A stretch of 64,000 nucleotides of DNA, taken from NCBI GenBank assembly GCA_900142905.1, contig FSRV01000002.1, positions 2,728,001-2,792,000 of the forward strand, read 5' to 3'. This document shows positions 8,993 to 18,074 of the stretch, one piece after another. This DNA is from Burkholderia sp. GAS332. Its GTDB lineage: Bacteria; Pseudomonadota; Gammaproteobacteria; Burkholderiales; Burkholderiaceae. Below the pieces are notes generated by a model that was not told the origin of the DNA, ran no database searches, and worked only from the letters and a program-made list of their open reading frames with translations. The position numbers were made by a program, and so were the translations under genes. The first letter of the stretch is position 1. Each line of letters begins with the position of its first letter.

Positions 8993-10291
8993 TCATACTC
9001 GCCAAGCCGGCCCCGCGGGAAAGTCATACTGATCGAGCGACGCCGCATGCATTTCGATGCTGTAACCGGCACGTTGCGGCGGCATATAACGGCCGTTGCG
9101 AATTACAACCGGATCGACGAAATGCTCATGCAAATGATCCACGTACTCGAGCACCCGGTTTTCCAGCGACGCCGACACGCAGATATAGTCGAACAGCGAA
9201 ATGTGCTGTACATACTCGCACAGGCCGACGCCGCCCGCGTGCGGGCATACAGGCACGCCGAATTTCGCCGCCATTAGCAGAACGATGATCACCTCGTTCA
9301 GACCACCCAAGCGGCAACTATCGACCTGACAGAAGTCGATGGCCTGCGCCTGCAGCAATTGCTTGAACATCACCCGGTTATGGCAGTGCTCGCCCGTCGC
9401 GACGCCGATGGGCCGAATCCGCTCGCGGATGGCCGCGTGGCCGAGAATGTCGTCGGGACTCGTGGGTTCCTCGATCCACCACGGATCGAATTGCGCCAGG
9501 CGCCGCATGTTCGCGACCGCTTCATCGACATCCCACACCTGGTTCGCATCCATCATCAGCTTCAGGTTTTCGCCGATTTCCTCGCGCAGGATGCGAGCCC
9601 GACGCATGTCTTCTTCGAGATTGCCCCCCACCTTCTGCTTGAAGTGCGTCCAGCCCTGCGCGACACCTTCGCGCGCGAGCCGGCGAATCTTGTCGTCGTC
9701 GTAGCCGAGCCAGCCGGCCGACGTCGTGTAGGCGGGATAGCCGTGTGCCAGCATCTCCTTCTCGCGCTCGCCCCGGGTTTTGGCATGACGGTGCAGCATG
9801 GCGATCGCTTCCTGCGGCGTGATCGCATCGGTCACGTAACGGAAGTCGAGACAACGCACGAGTTCTTCCGGGCTCATGTCGACGAGCAGTTTCCACACCG
9901 GCTTGCCTTCCGCTTTGGCCCACAAGTCCCAGGCCGCATTCACGACCGCCGCCGTCGCCAGGTGAATGGCTCCCTTGTCCGGGCCGATCCAGCGCAACTG
10001 ACTGTCTGACGTCAGCGCGCGCCAGAAAGCGCCCATATTCGCGGCGATATCCTCGAGCGTTTTGCCGACGACGAGGGAGCGAAGCGCCTGTACCGCGCTC
10101 ACGCAGATCTCGTTGCCGCGTCCGATCGTGAACGTGAGGCCGTGGCCTGTGAGCCCCTCCGGCGAATCGGTTTCGAGCGTCACGTAGGTGGCGGAATAAT
10201 CCGGCGCGGCGTTCATCGCATCGGAGCCATCGAGTGAACGCGAGGTCGGGAACCGAATGTCCCGGACGGACAGCTTTGTGATCGTGGGCAT
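8993..10291 (-). CDS. fucD: L-fuconate dehydratase (enolase superfamily)
   Basis: Protein of 432 residues, the usual length for FucD, which removes water from L-fuconate to give 2-keto-3-deoxy-L-fuconate in the non-phosphorylated L-fucose pathway. The enolase-superfamily residues fall where expected: Lys218 and Lys220 (FKQKVGG), the metal ligands Asp248 (MMDANQVW), Glu274 (WIEEPTSPDD) and Glu301 (GEHCHNR), and catalytic His351 (PHAGGVGL). The start at 10291 has GAGGG just upstream. It is last in the sugar-importer operon, so the importer probably delivers L-fucose or a related sugar or aldonate. The fucose dehydrogenase, lactonase and later enzymes are not adjacent in this window. Confidence 0.93.
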   Translation of the reverse strand: MPTITKLSVRDIRFPTSRSLDGSDAMNAAPDYSATYVTLETDSPEGLTGHGLTFTIGRGNEICVSAVQALRSLVVGKTLEDIAANMGAFWRALTSDSQLRWIGPDKGAIHLATAAVVNAAWDLWAKAEGKPVWKLLVDMSPEELVRCLDFRYVTDAITPQEAIAMLHRHAKTRGEREKEMLAHGYPAYTTSAGWLGYDDDKIRRLAREGVAQGWTHFKQKVGGNLEEDMRRARILREEIGENLKLMMDANQVWDVDEAVANMRRLAQFDPWWIEEPTSPDDILGHAAIRERIRPIGVATGEHCHNRVMFKQLLQAQAIDFCQVDSCRLGGLNEVIIVLLMAAKFGVPVCPHAGGVGLCEYVQHISLFDYICVSASLENRVLEYVDHLHEHFVDPVVIRNGRYMPPQRAGYSIEMHAASLDQYDFPAGPAWRV

Positions 10292-10400
10292 CTGAACACC
10301 CTCTTCTGCGACAGCTATCGAGTTGAGCCTAGGCGCAAAGAGTGCCGTGCTTGCTCTGCTGGCCTCTTTGCGGCCACTGTCCCTCTCCGCGATGCGTGGT

Positions 10401-10434
10401 GAGAAAAGAAGAGGAAGCGCTATGCCCCCTCCTC
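10401..10434 (-). terminator. Possible intrinsic terminator between SBP gene and fucD
   Basis: On the minus strand GAGGAGG (10434-10428) can pair with CTTCCTC (10417-10411) across a 10-base loop, with one G-U pair, followed by the T-rich run TTCTTTTCTC. It lies in the 168 bp between the binding-protein gene and fucD. It could lower fucD expression relative to the binding protein. The stem is short, so this is tentative. Confidence 0.35.
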
Positions 10435-10459
10435 TCACGCCGCGCCCTCGCGGCAACGG

Positions 10460-11401
10460 TCAATCGTAGAGCACGGCGGCGATCTTGGGATCGCTCATAT
10501 TGCTCTTGTCGTACCAGTAGAAGCCGGTGTCGACTTTCTTGGGCAGCTTCTCGCCCTTCAGCGCCTTCACCGCGGAGTCGACAACACATTTGCCGATGCC
10601 AACCGGGTTCTGCGTGATGGCGCCGGCCATCAAGCCCGAATTGATGTCGTCCTTTTGCTCCTTGCCGGAGTCATAGCCAATCAGAACGAGCTTTTTGCCC
10701 GATTCCTTGACGCCAATCGCGGCCCCTTCCGCCGAGCCTTCATTCGCGCCGAAAATGCCCTTGAGATTGGGATTGGCCTGGATCATCGTCTTGGCGATTT
10801 CCGCCGACTTCAGATGGTCGCCGCCGCCATACTGAACTGAGACGATCTTGATGTTCGGGTGCTTCGCTTTCATCTCATTCAGAAAGCCGTCGCGGCGATC
10901 GATGCCGGTGCGGCTGGTCTGATCGTGCACGACCAGGCCGACCTCACCGGCATTGCCGATTGCCTCGGCCATCTTGTCGGCGGCGAGTGCGGCCGCGGCA
11001 ATGTTATCCGTTGCACACGTCGTCAGCGGAATGTCGCTGTCGACGCCCGAGTCGAAGGCGATGACCGGTATTTTTTCGGCCTGTGCCTTCCTCAACAGCG
11101 GAATGGCCGCTTTGCTATCGAGCGCGGCGATGCCGAGCGCCTGAGGCTTCTTGGCAAGCGCGGCCGAGAGCATGTCGATCTGCTTATCGACCATGGCCTC
11201 GGTTTCCGGGCCCTCGAAGGTGATCCTGACGTTGTGCTCCTTGGCCGACTGTTCCGCGCCGGCTTTGACGGCCTGCCAGAACTGGTGCTGGAAGCCTTTC
11301 GAGATCAGCGGGATGTAGGTGTCCTGCGCGAGCGCAACACTGGTCCCGCCAATGAGCGCGCCAACGCCGACCACGACACCGATTAGTCTTCTTTTCAACA
11401 T
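10460..11401 (-). CDS. Sugar ABC transporter substrate-binding protein (RbsB-like)
   Basis: Periplasmic binding protein of 313 residues of the ribose/galactose type-1 fold. The signal peptide (MLKRRLIGVVVGVGALIGG, cleavage near ALA) is followed by YIPLISKGFQHQFWQAVKAG, the hallmark first strand-helix of this family, and VIAFDSGVDSDIPLT in the hinge region. The start at 11401 is fixed by a strong AGGAGG upstream; the longer frame lacks a signal peptide. It lies between the permease gene and fucD, which suggests L-fucose or a related sugar as ligand; this is inferred from context. Confidence 0.93.
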   Translation of the reverse strand: MLKRRLIGVVVGVGALIGGTSVALAQDTYIPLISKGFQHQFWQAVKAGAEQSAKEHNVRITFEGPETEAMVDKQIDMLSAALAKKPQALGIAALDSKAAIPLLRKAQAEKIPVIAFDSGVDSDIPLTTCATDNIAAAALAADKMAEAIGNAGEVGLVVHDQTSRTGIDRRDGFLNEMKAKHPNIKIVSVQYGGGDHLKSAEIAKTMIQANPNLKGIFGANEGSAEGAAIGVKESGKKLVLIGYDSGKEQKDDINSGLMAGAITQNPVGIGKCVVDSAVKALKGEKLPKKVDTGFYWYDKSNMSDPKIAAVLYD

Positions 11402-11499
11402 GGGGTTTCTCCTCCTAAGTTGGCTATCAACCTCCAGCCGTTCGGGGAGCCTTGTGCGCTCCCTTTTCTTGATCTTGTTGCACGTAGCGTCAACCTTCG

Positions 11500-12525
11500 T
11501 CAGCTTTTCTTGCGCCGCAAAATATCGGCATAGACCGCAAGGATGATGATGAGGCCGGTCACCACGATCTGCCATTCCTGAGCGACGGACAAGATACGCA
11601 GGCCGTTGGTCAGCACGCTCATAATGAACGCGCCGATGATCGTGCCCAGAATCGTGCCCGCACCGCCGCTGAGCGAGGTTCCGCCGATGACCACGGCCGC
11701 GATCGCTTCGAGTTCATAACCTTGGCCTAGCGCCGGCTGGGCCGAATTCAGGCGCGAGGCGATGAGCAGCCCGGCGACGCCGCAAATTGCCCCCGCCAGG
11801 CCGTAAATGGCAATCTTCCACCGATCGACATTCACGCCGGAAAGGCGCACGGCTTCTTCGTTGCTGCCAAGCGCAAAGGTGTAGCGGCCGAGCGCCGTGC
11901 GATTGAGCGTGATCGAACTCACAATCGCAAGGAAAAACAGGATCAGGACCGCGTTCGGAACGGGCAGGCTCGGCAGCACGTAGCCGATCAGCGAATCCTG
12001 AGAGATCCGGTAGAAATTTTCGGTGTCGCTGAAATAGATTGGCTTGTCGGCCGAGACGACCAGCGACAGCCCTTTCAGCAACAGCATCATGCCTAAGGTG
12101 GCAATGAACGGCGGTATTTTCATTTTCGCCGTGAGCGTTCCCGAAATGGTCCCGCAGAGCGCGCCCGTCCCAATCGCAGCGACGACGCCGGTCCACATCG
12201 GCAAATGCCAATAGGTCAGAAACACGCCGCAAATCACGGCAGTGAAGGTCATCAACGTACCGACGGACAGATCGATGCCGCCGGTGATGATGACGAACGT
12301 GCAGGCGATCGCCAGCACGCCGTTGACCGCCGTCGCCTGCAGAATCCCGAGCATATTGTCCATCTGCATGAACGCGGGAGACGCGAAGCTAAAAAAGACC
12401 AGCAGGAGGATCAGGCTCCCGAAGGCGAGCAGCTTTTGCAGCGCGGCCGGCGCGAACACGCGGGCTCGAAGGCCGGACGGCCGTCCCTCATTCGCCAACG
12501 CCGACGTATCCGATGGCTGTGTCAT
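11500..12525 (-). CDS. Sugar ABC transporter permease (RbsC-like)
   Basis: Inner-membrane permease of 341 residues with about eight to ten hydrophobic segments. It carries the BPD_transp_2 signatures VIITGGIDLSVGTLMTF and EAIAAVVIGGTSLSGGAGT, the latter being the loop that contacts the ATPase. The start has AGGAGAG upstream. It begins 24 bp after the ATPase gene ends and is followed after 98 bp by the binding-protein gene, so the importer is complete (ATPase, permease, binding protein) and of the ribose/xylose/galactose class in which the single permease forms a homodimer. Confidence 0.94.
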   Translation of the reverse strand: MTQPSDTSALANEGRPSGLRARVFAPAALQKLLAFGSLILLLVFFSFASPAFMQMDNMLGILQATAVNGVLAIACTFVIITGGIDLSVGTLMTFTAVICGVFLTYWHLPMWTGVVAAIGTGALCGTISGTLTAKMKIPPFIATLGMMLLLKGLSLVVSADKPIYFSDTENFYRISQDSLIGYVLPSLPVPNAVLILFFLAIVSSITLNRTALGRYTFALGSNEEAVRLSGVNVDRWKIAIYGLAGAICGVAGLLIASRLNSAQPALGQGYELEAIAAVVIGGTSLSGGAGTILGTIIGAFIMSVLTNGLRILSVAQEWQIVVTGLIIILAVYADILRRKKS

Positions 12526-12549
12526 AAACTGGATCTCTCCTCTCGAAGC

Positions 12550-14061
12550 TCAGGCCGCTTTTAAGGTTTCGCGCTGCGTCGCCAATTGCATGATGCGCTC
12601 TTGCGTCGCCTCGATGGCCGAGAGTTCGCCGGTAATGCGGCCCTCGCACATTACGACGATACGGTCGCTCATGCGCAAGATTTCCGGCAGTTCCGACGAG
12701 ATCATCACGATCGCCTTGCCTTGCTCGGCGAGCGAGCGCAGGAGCTTGTAGATTTCGCTCTTGGCGCCGACGTCGATGCCGCGCGTCGGCTCGTCGAAGA
12801 AAAGCACGTCGCAGTCGCGCTCGAGCCATTTCGCAACGACGATTTTCTGCTGGTTGCCACCCGAAAGAAGCCGCACCTCCTGCGTCGCGGAAGGCGTACG
12901 AATGGCGAGTAGCGTAATGAAATGGGAGGCTGTCCGCCGTATCTGGGCACGGCGCAAGAAAAAATTGAGCGAGAGGAATTTGCGCAAGTTGGACATCACG
13001 ATGTTCGACTCGACGTTCATTCCGGTCGCAAGGCCGAAGCGCTTCCTGTCCTCCGACAGATAGCCAATGCCGCGCGCCACCGCATCGCTCGGATTCCTGA
13101 TCGTCGCCTTCACACCTCGCACGACAATTTCGCCGGATTCGATCGGATCGGCGCCGAACACCGCCCGTGCGACCTCCGTGCGACCGGCGCCCATCAGGCC
13201 AGCAAAGCCCAAAATCTCGCCTTTGCGCAGCACAAAGCTCACGTCTCTGACCAACGGGCCGGCGTTCAGATTTTTGACTTCGAGTGCGACCTCGCCTTGG
13301 TCCGCTGTGCGCTGGGAAGGCGCGACGTCGCTTAACTTTCGCCCGACCATCATGCCGATGATCGCTTCGACGCTGGTGTCCCGGGCGCTAACCGTGGCCA
13401 CATATTCCCCGTCACGCAACACGGTGACGCGGTCGGAAATCTGCTTCAGCTCATCCATCTTGTGCGAGATATAGATGATGCCCACGCCCCGGTTTCTTAG
13501 CTCGCGGATGATGCGGAAGAGCTCGGCGATCTCGGCGTCGTTGAGCGCCGAGGTCGGTTCATCCATGATCAAAACGCGCGAGTCGAAGGACAAGGCTTTG
13601 GCAATCTCGACCATCTGTTGCCTCGCGACGGTGAGCGTACTGACAACCGCGCGCGGGTCGAGATTCACATGCATGCGGGCAAGAATGTCGCGCGCTTGCG
13701 CATTGAGCTTGTCTTCGTCGAGGAACAGGCCGAGGCGTCCGCGTGGCTCACGGCCGATGAACATATTCTGGGCGACGGTCAGATGATTCATCAGTTGGAG
13801 TTCCTGATGAATGATGCCGACGCCCATGGCCTGCGCCTCGCGGGGGCTCAAGAATTCGACCGGTTGCCCGTCATAGAGGATTTCGCCCGTATCCCGGGTG
13901 TACACACCAGCGAGGATTTTCATCAGCGTCGATTTGCCGGCGCCATTCTCGCCCATCAGCGCGTGGACCTCCCCCGCCATGAGCTCGAACTGGACTTCGT
14001 GAAGCGCCCTCACGCCGGGAAAGCGCTTATTGAGCCTTTTGACGGAAATGAGCGGGATCAT
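12550..14061 (-). CDS. Sugar ABC transporter ATP-binding protein (RbsA/MglA-like, two NBDs)
   Basis: ATPase of 503 residues containing two tandem nucleotide-binding domains, as in RbsA. The first has a perfect Walker A (GENGAGKST, residues 37-45) and Walker [12 protein letters not shown] but a degenerate signature (LTVARQQMV). The second has a degenerate P-loop (GLMGAGRTE) but a good signature (LLSGGNQQK) and [10 protein letters not shown]. This asymmetry is normal for the family. It is the first gene of the operon ATPase-permease-binding protein-fucD. The start codon at 14061 has a weak ribosome site. The promoter should lie in the 345 bp upstream. Confidence 0.95.
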   Translation of the reverse strand: MIPLISVKRLNKRFPGVRALHEVQFELMAGEVHALMGENGAGKSTLMKILAGVYTRDTGEILYDGQPVEFLSPREAQAMGVGIIHQELQLMNHLTVAQNMFIGREPRGRLGLFLDEDKLNAQARDILARMHVNLDPRAVVSTLTVARQQMVEIAKALSFDSRVLIMDEPTSALNDAEIAELFRIIRELRNRGVGIIYISHKMDELKQISDRVTVLRDGEYVATVSARDTSVEAIIGMMVGRKLSDVAPSQRTADQGEVALEVKNLNAGPLVRDVSFVLRKGEILGFAGLMGAGRTEVARAVFGADPIESGEIVVRGVKATIRNPSDAVARGIGYLSEDRKRFGLATGMNVESNIVMSNLRKFLSLNFFLRRAQIRRTASHFITLLAIRTPSATQEVRLLSGGNQQKIVVAKWLERDCDVLFFDEPTRGIDVGAKSEIYKLLRSLAEQGKAIVMISSELPEILRMSDRIVVMCEGRITGELSAIEATQERIMQLATQRETLKAA

Positions 14062-14406
14062 GGCGCGGATCGAACGACAATTCCGCGACCGCCGCCGGCC
14101 TCATTGCGAGGAGCGGGTCGAGAAAGCGTTGAGCGCCACTGCGCGGGGCGCCGCTGTGCCGGGTGTCGCCGGGTATCGCGGCTGAAATCGTAACGAGAAG
14201 CCAGACACATTGCTGTGCCCCCAAACCGATGTGCCACCATTTTACGACGCTGGACGGCAGCGGCTCAAGCGTAGGCATTCCCTAGTGCCGCGCACAAAGG
14301 TATCTCGCGCTTGCTTCCCACTATTTGATTTTTCACTCACGCCCTCGTCTGCCGATGAAAAAGTATGCGCGGACCGACTCGGGTCTTCAGTTACGCCAGA
14401 GAGCGC
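14062..14406. other. Intergenic region, 345 bp, upstream of sugar operon
   Basis: Between the ATPase gene and the end of the next minus-strand gene. It should contain the operon promoter, but I find no convincing -35/-10 pair or palindrome. No regulator gene is adjacent. Confidence 0.4.
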
Positions 14407-15177
14407 TCACGGCGCCGTGAAAGGCGCGCTGCTGAAAGCCAGCCGCCGGGATCTGTCATCGGTCGCGCCGACCGCCACAACGTAGCGGTGCCCACTGACC
14501 AGTTTGGCGCTCCCCAGACTTTGCGTGCCTGTCGTCCCCAGAACCAGCGTCTGCCAGACGGTGGCATGGGTGCCGCCGCTGCTGGCGATGGCCGGGTCGA
14601 CGACATACACCAGCGTCATCGCTGCCCCAGCCGGCGGATTCCATCTGACGGTGTTGCCGTTGACCGTTGCCGCAAAACTGCTCGGCGTGCTCTGGCCGAT
14701 TGCGAACAGTTCGAAGGTTCCTTTGGGCGCGACGAAGTAGCTGATGCATGACGGAACCGAGATGTGCTGTTTGCCGCCCGAAACCGTGTAATCACCCGCC
14801 CAAACGCTTTGCGCAGCGGTGTAGGCGCCCTTGAACGAGCCGGTCTGGTGGGTACCGTCAAGCGTCCCCGTCCAGTTTCCGTTCAACGCCGTTCCGGCTT
14901 TGCTGCCGCTGATCGTGCCGACGTTGCTACGCTGACATCCGAAATAGGTGAAATACATGTTGCCGGTGAATTGGCTGTCGGATGCCGGAAGATTCAGGTA
15001 CACGGAGCCGATCGTCGGGTCTTCCGGATTGGTGACCGGATCTTCCTGGTAATAGCCAACGTAGACACCACCGGGGGCAGATGCAGGCGCGGCAACACTG
15101 GATGAAATCAAGCCGCCACTACCGGAACTACAGACGGCGAGTACGCAGGACAGAACGGAAAAGGTAAGCATTCTCAT
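14407..15177 (-). CDS. Hypothetical exported protein, probably lipoprotein
   Basis: Protein of about 256 residues that I do not recognise. The N-terminus is hydrophobic with Cys followed by a Ser/Gly-rich linker (VCSSGSGG), like an exported lipoprotein, although the lipobox is not canonical. The middle part has Gly/Ser/Thr-rich beta-strands with repeated small motifs (GTISGSKAGTALNGNWTG, GTHQTGSFKGAY), typical of a beta-sandwich or barrel with lipocalin-like repeats. The C-terminal 90 residues resemble a fibronectin-III-like domain (VRWNPPAGAAMTLVYVVDP). Starts at 15177, 15171 or 15216 are possible. It is flanked by other small secreted proteins. Confidence 0.65.
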   Translation of the reverse strand: MRMLTFSVLSCVLAVCSSGSGGLISSSVAAPASAPGGVYVGYYQEDPVTNPEDPTIGSVYLNLPASDSQFTGNMYFTYFGCQRSNVGTISGSKAGTALNGNWTGTLDGTHQTGSFKGAYTAAQSVWAGDYTVSGGKQHISVPSCISYFVAPKGTFELFAIGQSTPSSFAATVNGNTVRWNPPAGAAMTLVYVVDPAIASSGGTHATVWQTLVLGTTGTQSLGSAKLVSGHRYVVAVGATDDRSRRLAFSSAPFTAP

Positions 15178-15369
15178 AGCAATCCCGCTGAGTGATTGGG
15201 CCAATGGATCCGGCAAACAATCGTTATTCTGGTTGTTGTGGTTGAAGCTGTTCTAATCTCGGCGCAGCAAAGACATTTACCACCGTTCGCATCGAATGTC
15301 ACGACAGAACGGCGGCACATCATGTCAATGCGCGCAGAAGAGTAATCAGAATGGCGATCGCCAGGCGAT

Positions 15370-15741
15370 CTACGAGGGGAATTTAAGCTGCGGCAAATTG
15401 TATTTTTTACGGCAGCTATTGCGCATATCGCGCTCTTCATTGACGGTTTGCTTGAGCGAGCCTGAGTTGGCCGTATCCGGCGTCATCTTCATCGCTCTTT
15501 CCGCGAATTTATCGCCGAAGCACTTGCAGTAATCCTGTAACTTCGGATTCCCTTTAAGGTCCGATTCGCCATAGGGCGCCGGCGCGGTAACGCCTTGGGT
15601 AGCACACATCGAGGCGTACTGGTCCGCCGATACTCCCGTCACCGCTGGGCCACCTTGGGCCATAGCCAGCGTCGTTACACCTACGAGCGCGCCGATCATT
15701 GTGTGAGTCAGTGCAAGCGATGCTTTCCGAATCGACTTCAT
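15370..15741 (-). CDS. Small secreted hypothetical protein
   Basis: Protein of 123 residues with a signal peptide ending at AMAQ (about residue 29). The mature part contains three or four Cys residues (SMCATQG, DYCKCFGDKF, RNSCRKKY), suggesting disulfide bonds in the periplasm, and is otherwise charged and helical. I cannot name a family. It precedes the 14407-15177 gene on the same strand by 192 bp, so they may or may not be co-transcribed. GGA lies a few bases before the ATG. Confidence 0.65.
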   Translation of the reverse strand: MKSIRKASLALTHTMIGALVGVTTLAMAQGGPAVTGVSADQYASMCATQGVTAPAPYGESDLKGNPKLQDYCKCFGDKFAERAMKMTPDTANSGSLKQTVNEERDMRNSCRKKYNLPQLKFPS

Positions 15742-16296
15742 GGTTTGTCCATTTTTGATAGTTTGTGTGGATCAATGCGGCCGAGGCACCCCTGCATGCG
15801 GCCGATGCTACGGGTATTTCAGCTAGCGGCCAGTCAGGACGCTAGTAACGCCATCAACGTTCTGGCGAATTGTGACAACAGCTTTTCGAAAAGTACTTCT
15901 TTAAACAACCGCTCCCGTCAAAACCCGTGACAAGAAGGTTTATTTTGCTATTGGTTTTCGGCGCCGTCTCAAAGCGATGGCGCACAATACCATTAAACAA
16001 TGTCGCTTGCGATATCCCGCCGCGTTTATTGTGAAACTCATGTTTTAGACCGCATATAGGGGCACCCTCAAGAAATGGATCTTGTCGGGCGTGGGTACAA
16101 ACTACGGGTGCGAGAGATAAACGGCGCATTCGCCATTACATCAACGTGTTAAAAGAAGCGCCCACCGAATTGCAGGACACTTAATAATGTCGCGACGATC
16201 GAGAGAGTGCTGGGCAGTCGTTTCGTGTATCCACACGTGTGAGCCGAGCAAACGGCCCGTTGCGCGAAACGGGTCGTTTGCTCGGCGCGGGCCACC
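15742..16296. other. AT-richer intergenic region, 555 bp, with possible IS3 relic
   Basis: This gap is richer in A/T than its surroundings. On the minus strand, 16129-15854 stays open for 91 codons and includes KRGGISQATLFN (about 16027-15992), which resembles the helix-turn-helix of IS3-family OrfA (typically RKGGFSDASFYKW), but the rest does not match. It may be a decayed insertion-sequence fragment. The strong hairpin near its right end is listed separately. Confidence 0.35.
16243..16286 (-). terminator. Long inverted repeat after the DsbA-family gene
   Basis: GCCGAGCAAACGGCCCGTT (16243-16261) pairs with AACGGGTCGTTTGCTCGGC (16268-16286) over 19 positions with one G-U-type mismatch and a six-base loop. 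It begins 11 bp beyond the stop of the minus-strand gene at 16297. No T tract follows, so it may terminate by hairpin strength, act as an mRNA 3' stabiliser, or be a repeat element. Confidence 0.55.
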
Positions 16297-16938
16297 CTAC
16301 GCTTCGGCCAGAATCTGCTGAATGACTTGCTCGAAGGTTTCCACGGGTTGTCCGCCGCTCACCAGATAGCGACCGTTGAAGATGATCGCCGGCACGGACT
16401 GAATACCCTTCGTCTGGTATTCGCGTTCTTCGGCACGAACGTCGTCGGTATAGAGTCCGCTTCGCAGCACCTCATTCGCTTCCGCGGCGTCGAGCCCTAC
16501 CGATTGAGCCGCCTCGACCAGGACTGTGTGATCGCTTGGGTCTTTGCCCTCGGAATGATAGGCCCGCAGCAGCGCCAGCTTGAGTGGCAACTGCTTGCCT
16601 TTGATACCGGCCCAATGCATCAGGCGGTGCGCATCGAAGGTGTTGTAGACGCGCGTACGCGGGCCAAAGGCAAAACCAACGCTCGCCCCGCGCTCGCGGA
16701 TCATGGCTTGCGTTTCGGCGATCTGCTCCGGAGTGCGTCCGTATTTTTTGCCGAGATAGTCGACAATGGCCTCGCCGCCCGGCCCCATCTCCGGATTCAG
16801 CTCGAAGGGATGCACGGCGATCTGAGCGTCGACGGCATCGCCCAGGCGCGACAGCGCAAGCTGGAGCGACGACAGCCCGATTGCACACCACGGGCATGCG
16901 ATATCGGAGACGAAATCAATAGTTAGCTGTTGAGTCAT
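16297..16938 (-). CDS. DsbA family oxidoreductase (FrnE-like)
   Basis: Cytoplasmic thioredoxin-fold protein of 213 residues. The active site CPWC is at residues 15-18 (FVSDIACPWCAIG), and the FrnE-type helical insert and cis-Pro region (GIQSVPAIIFNGRYLVSGGQP) are present. FrnE/DsbA-like proteins carry out disulfide or glutathione-type chemistry, sometimes in polyketide or stress metabolism; the exact role is open. It lacks a signal peptide, so it acts in the cytoplasm. The ATG at 16938 follows AGGAAAG, which rules out the longer frame. A strong hairpin follows the stop codon. Confidence 0.92.
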   Translation of the reverse strand: MTQQLTIDFVSDIACPWCAIGLSSLQLALSRLGDAVDAQIAVHPFELNPEMGPGGEAIVDYLGKKYGRTPEQIAETQAMIRERGASVGFAFGPRTRVYNTFDAHRLMHWAGIKGKQLPLKLALLRAYHSEGKDPSDHTVLVEAAQSVGLDAAEANEVLRSGLYTDDVRAEEREYQTKGIQSVPAIIFNGRYLVSGGQPVETFEQVIQQILAEA

Positions 16939-17077
16939 TGCTTTCCTGACGGGAATAACCTGAGACGCGGCCGGCTCGATGTGACACGAGGACGGCCCAC
17001 AGGGTAGCCTAGCCTGAATCGCCAATATCTGCAGGACTGCGCTCCGGACGTCAGCCGACGCGGTCGTCCGCGCAGCC

Positions 17078-17560
17078 TCAGTCCGGCTTTCCGTTATGGT
17101 CCCCGAGCGGTCTGGCGGGCCAGTCCACCCAGCGGTCCGCGCGGGTCAGTTCGTGCGCTTCGTTGAGCGGGTAACGAATGCGGTTGTCGTCGCGCGGACG
17201 CTCGCCGACTACCATCAGCCTGACTTCGTCCTTCGTATTGTTGATGAAGGTGTGGCAGATTCCGGTGCCCGCCGGAAACGCGACGGAATCGCCTTCAGAA
17301 ATGGGATGAAGCACGCCGTCGATCCAGACATCGGGTTTGCCTTCGAGCACGTAGACAAACTCCTGCTCGGTACTTTCGGCGTGCGGATAGGACGTCCGCC
17401 GGCCGGGCAGAAGCCTCACATGATGGATGCCAATACGCGTAATGCCGAGTGCGGCGGAAAGCGGCGCGTCCAGCGCCATCTTCTCGGTATCGCCGCGATA
17501 AGAATGCGCATCCGGTTCTTCCAGCTCAGTCCAGTGCTTGATGAAATCGGGTCGGGTCAT
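17078..17560 (-). CDS. Cytoplasmic cupin domain protein
   Basis: Protein of 160 residues with a single cupin domain and no signal peptide. The motifs are YPHAESTEQEFVYVLEGKP (His, Glu ligands) and ISEGDSVAFPAGTGICHTF. The tail WVDWPARPLGDHNG is a feature of a common proteobacterial cupin group often annotated as a transcriptional or enzyme accessory protein; no reaction is known to me. The start at 17560 has AAGGAGCG eleven bases upstream. It sits downstream of another cupin gene on the same strand (97 bp gap), but the two share little sequence. Confidence 0.9.
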   Translation of the reverse strand: MTRPDFIKHWTELEEPDAHSYRGDTEKMALDAPLSAALGITRIGIHHVRLLPGRRTSYPHAESTEQEFVYVLEGKPDVWIDGVLHPISEGDSVAFPAGTGICHTFINNTKDEVRLMVVGERPRDDNRIRYPLNEAHELTRADRWVDWPARPLGDHNGKPD

Positions 17561-17657
17561 CGGTTGCGCTCCTTGAGAAACTTCGATCGATGATAGCCGC
17601 TTGCACAAGGGACGAAACGCATTCGGGCCAGCACCGGAAGTCGGTGTCGACCCCAAG

Positions 17658-18059
17658 TCATTTCGGCGCACGAATGTTGAATGGTTTTCCCGGCATCCAG
17701 GCCCAGGTCGCCAGAACCTTCGCGCCCTCAGGACCCGCAGTGGTGACATGAATGACACCGGCTGGCATCCGGTAGCTGTCACCCGCGTGTACGACGCGTG
17801 TGGGTTGACCATCGACCTGCACCGTTACCTCGCCCTCAAGCACGTACGCGACCTCAGGCCCGGTCGCCTTATGCCGCGGCTTAGAAGCGTTCGGAGGAAA
17901 CTCGGCAATGCCCATGCCCATTTCGCGATCGGTTCCCGGAACCGGGACCCGTTGCAAAACGACGGTGTCTTTCGCCGCCGGCGCGCTGTCAGCAGCTTCG
18001 ACGGGTTGAACGCAGACGAGTGCCGAAAGGATAAGCGGAAGGTAGCGAGCGCTTTTCAT
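17658..18059 (-). CDS. Secreted cupin domain protein downstream of ampC
   Basis: Protein of 133 residues with a signal peptide (cleavage near VEAA, residue 23) and one cupin barrel with the motifs KPRHKATGPEVAYVLEGEV and VHAGDSYRMPAGVIHVTTAG. It starts only 15 bp after the stop of the class C beta-lactamase gene, so the two are one transcription unit and both products are periplasmic. The functional link is unknown. The C-terminus (WAWMPGKPFNIRAPK) is conserved in related small cupins. Confidence 0.88.
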   Translation of the reverse strand: MKSARYLPLILSALVCVQPVEAADSAPAAKDTVVLQRVPVPGTDREMGMGIAEFPPNASKPRHKATGPEVAYVLEGEVTVQVDGQPTRVVHAGDSYRMPAGVIHVTTAGPEGAKVLATWAWMPGKPFNIRAPK

Positions 18060-18074
18060 CGAAGGGGGTCCTGC

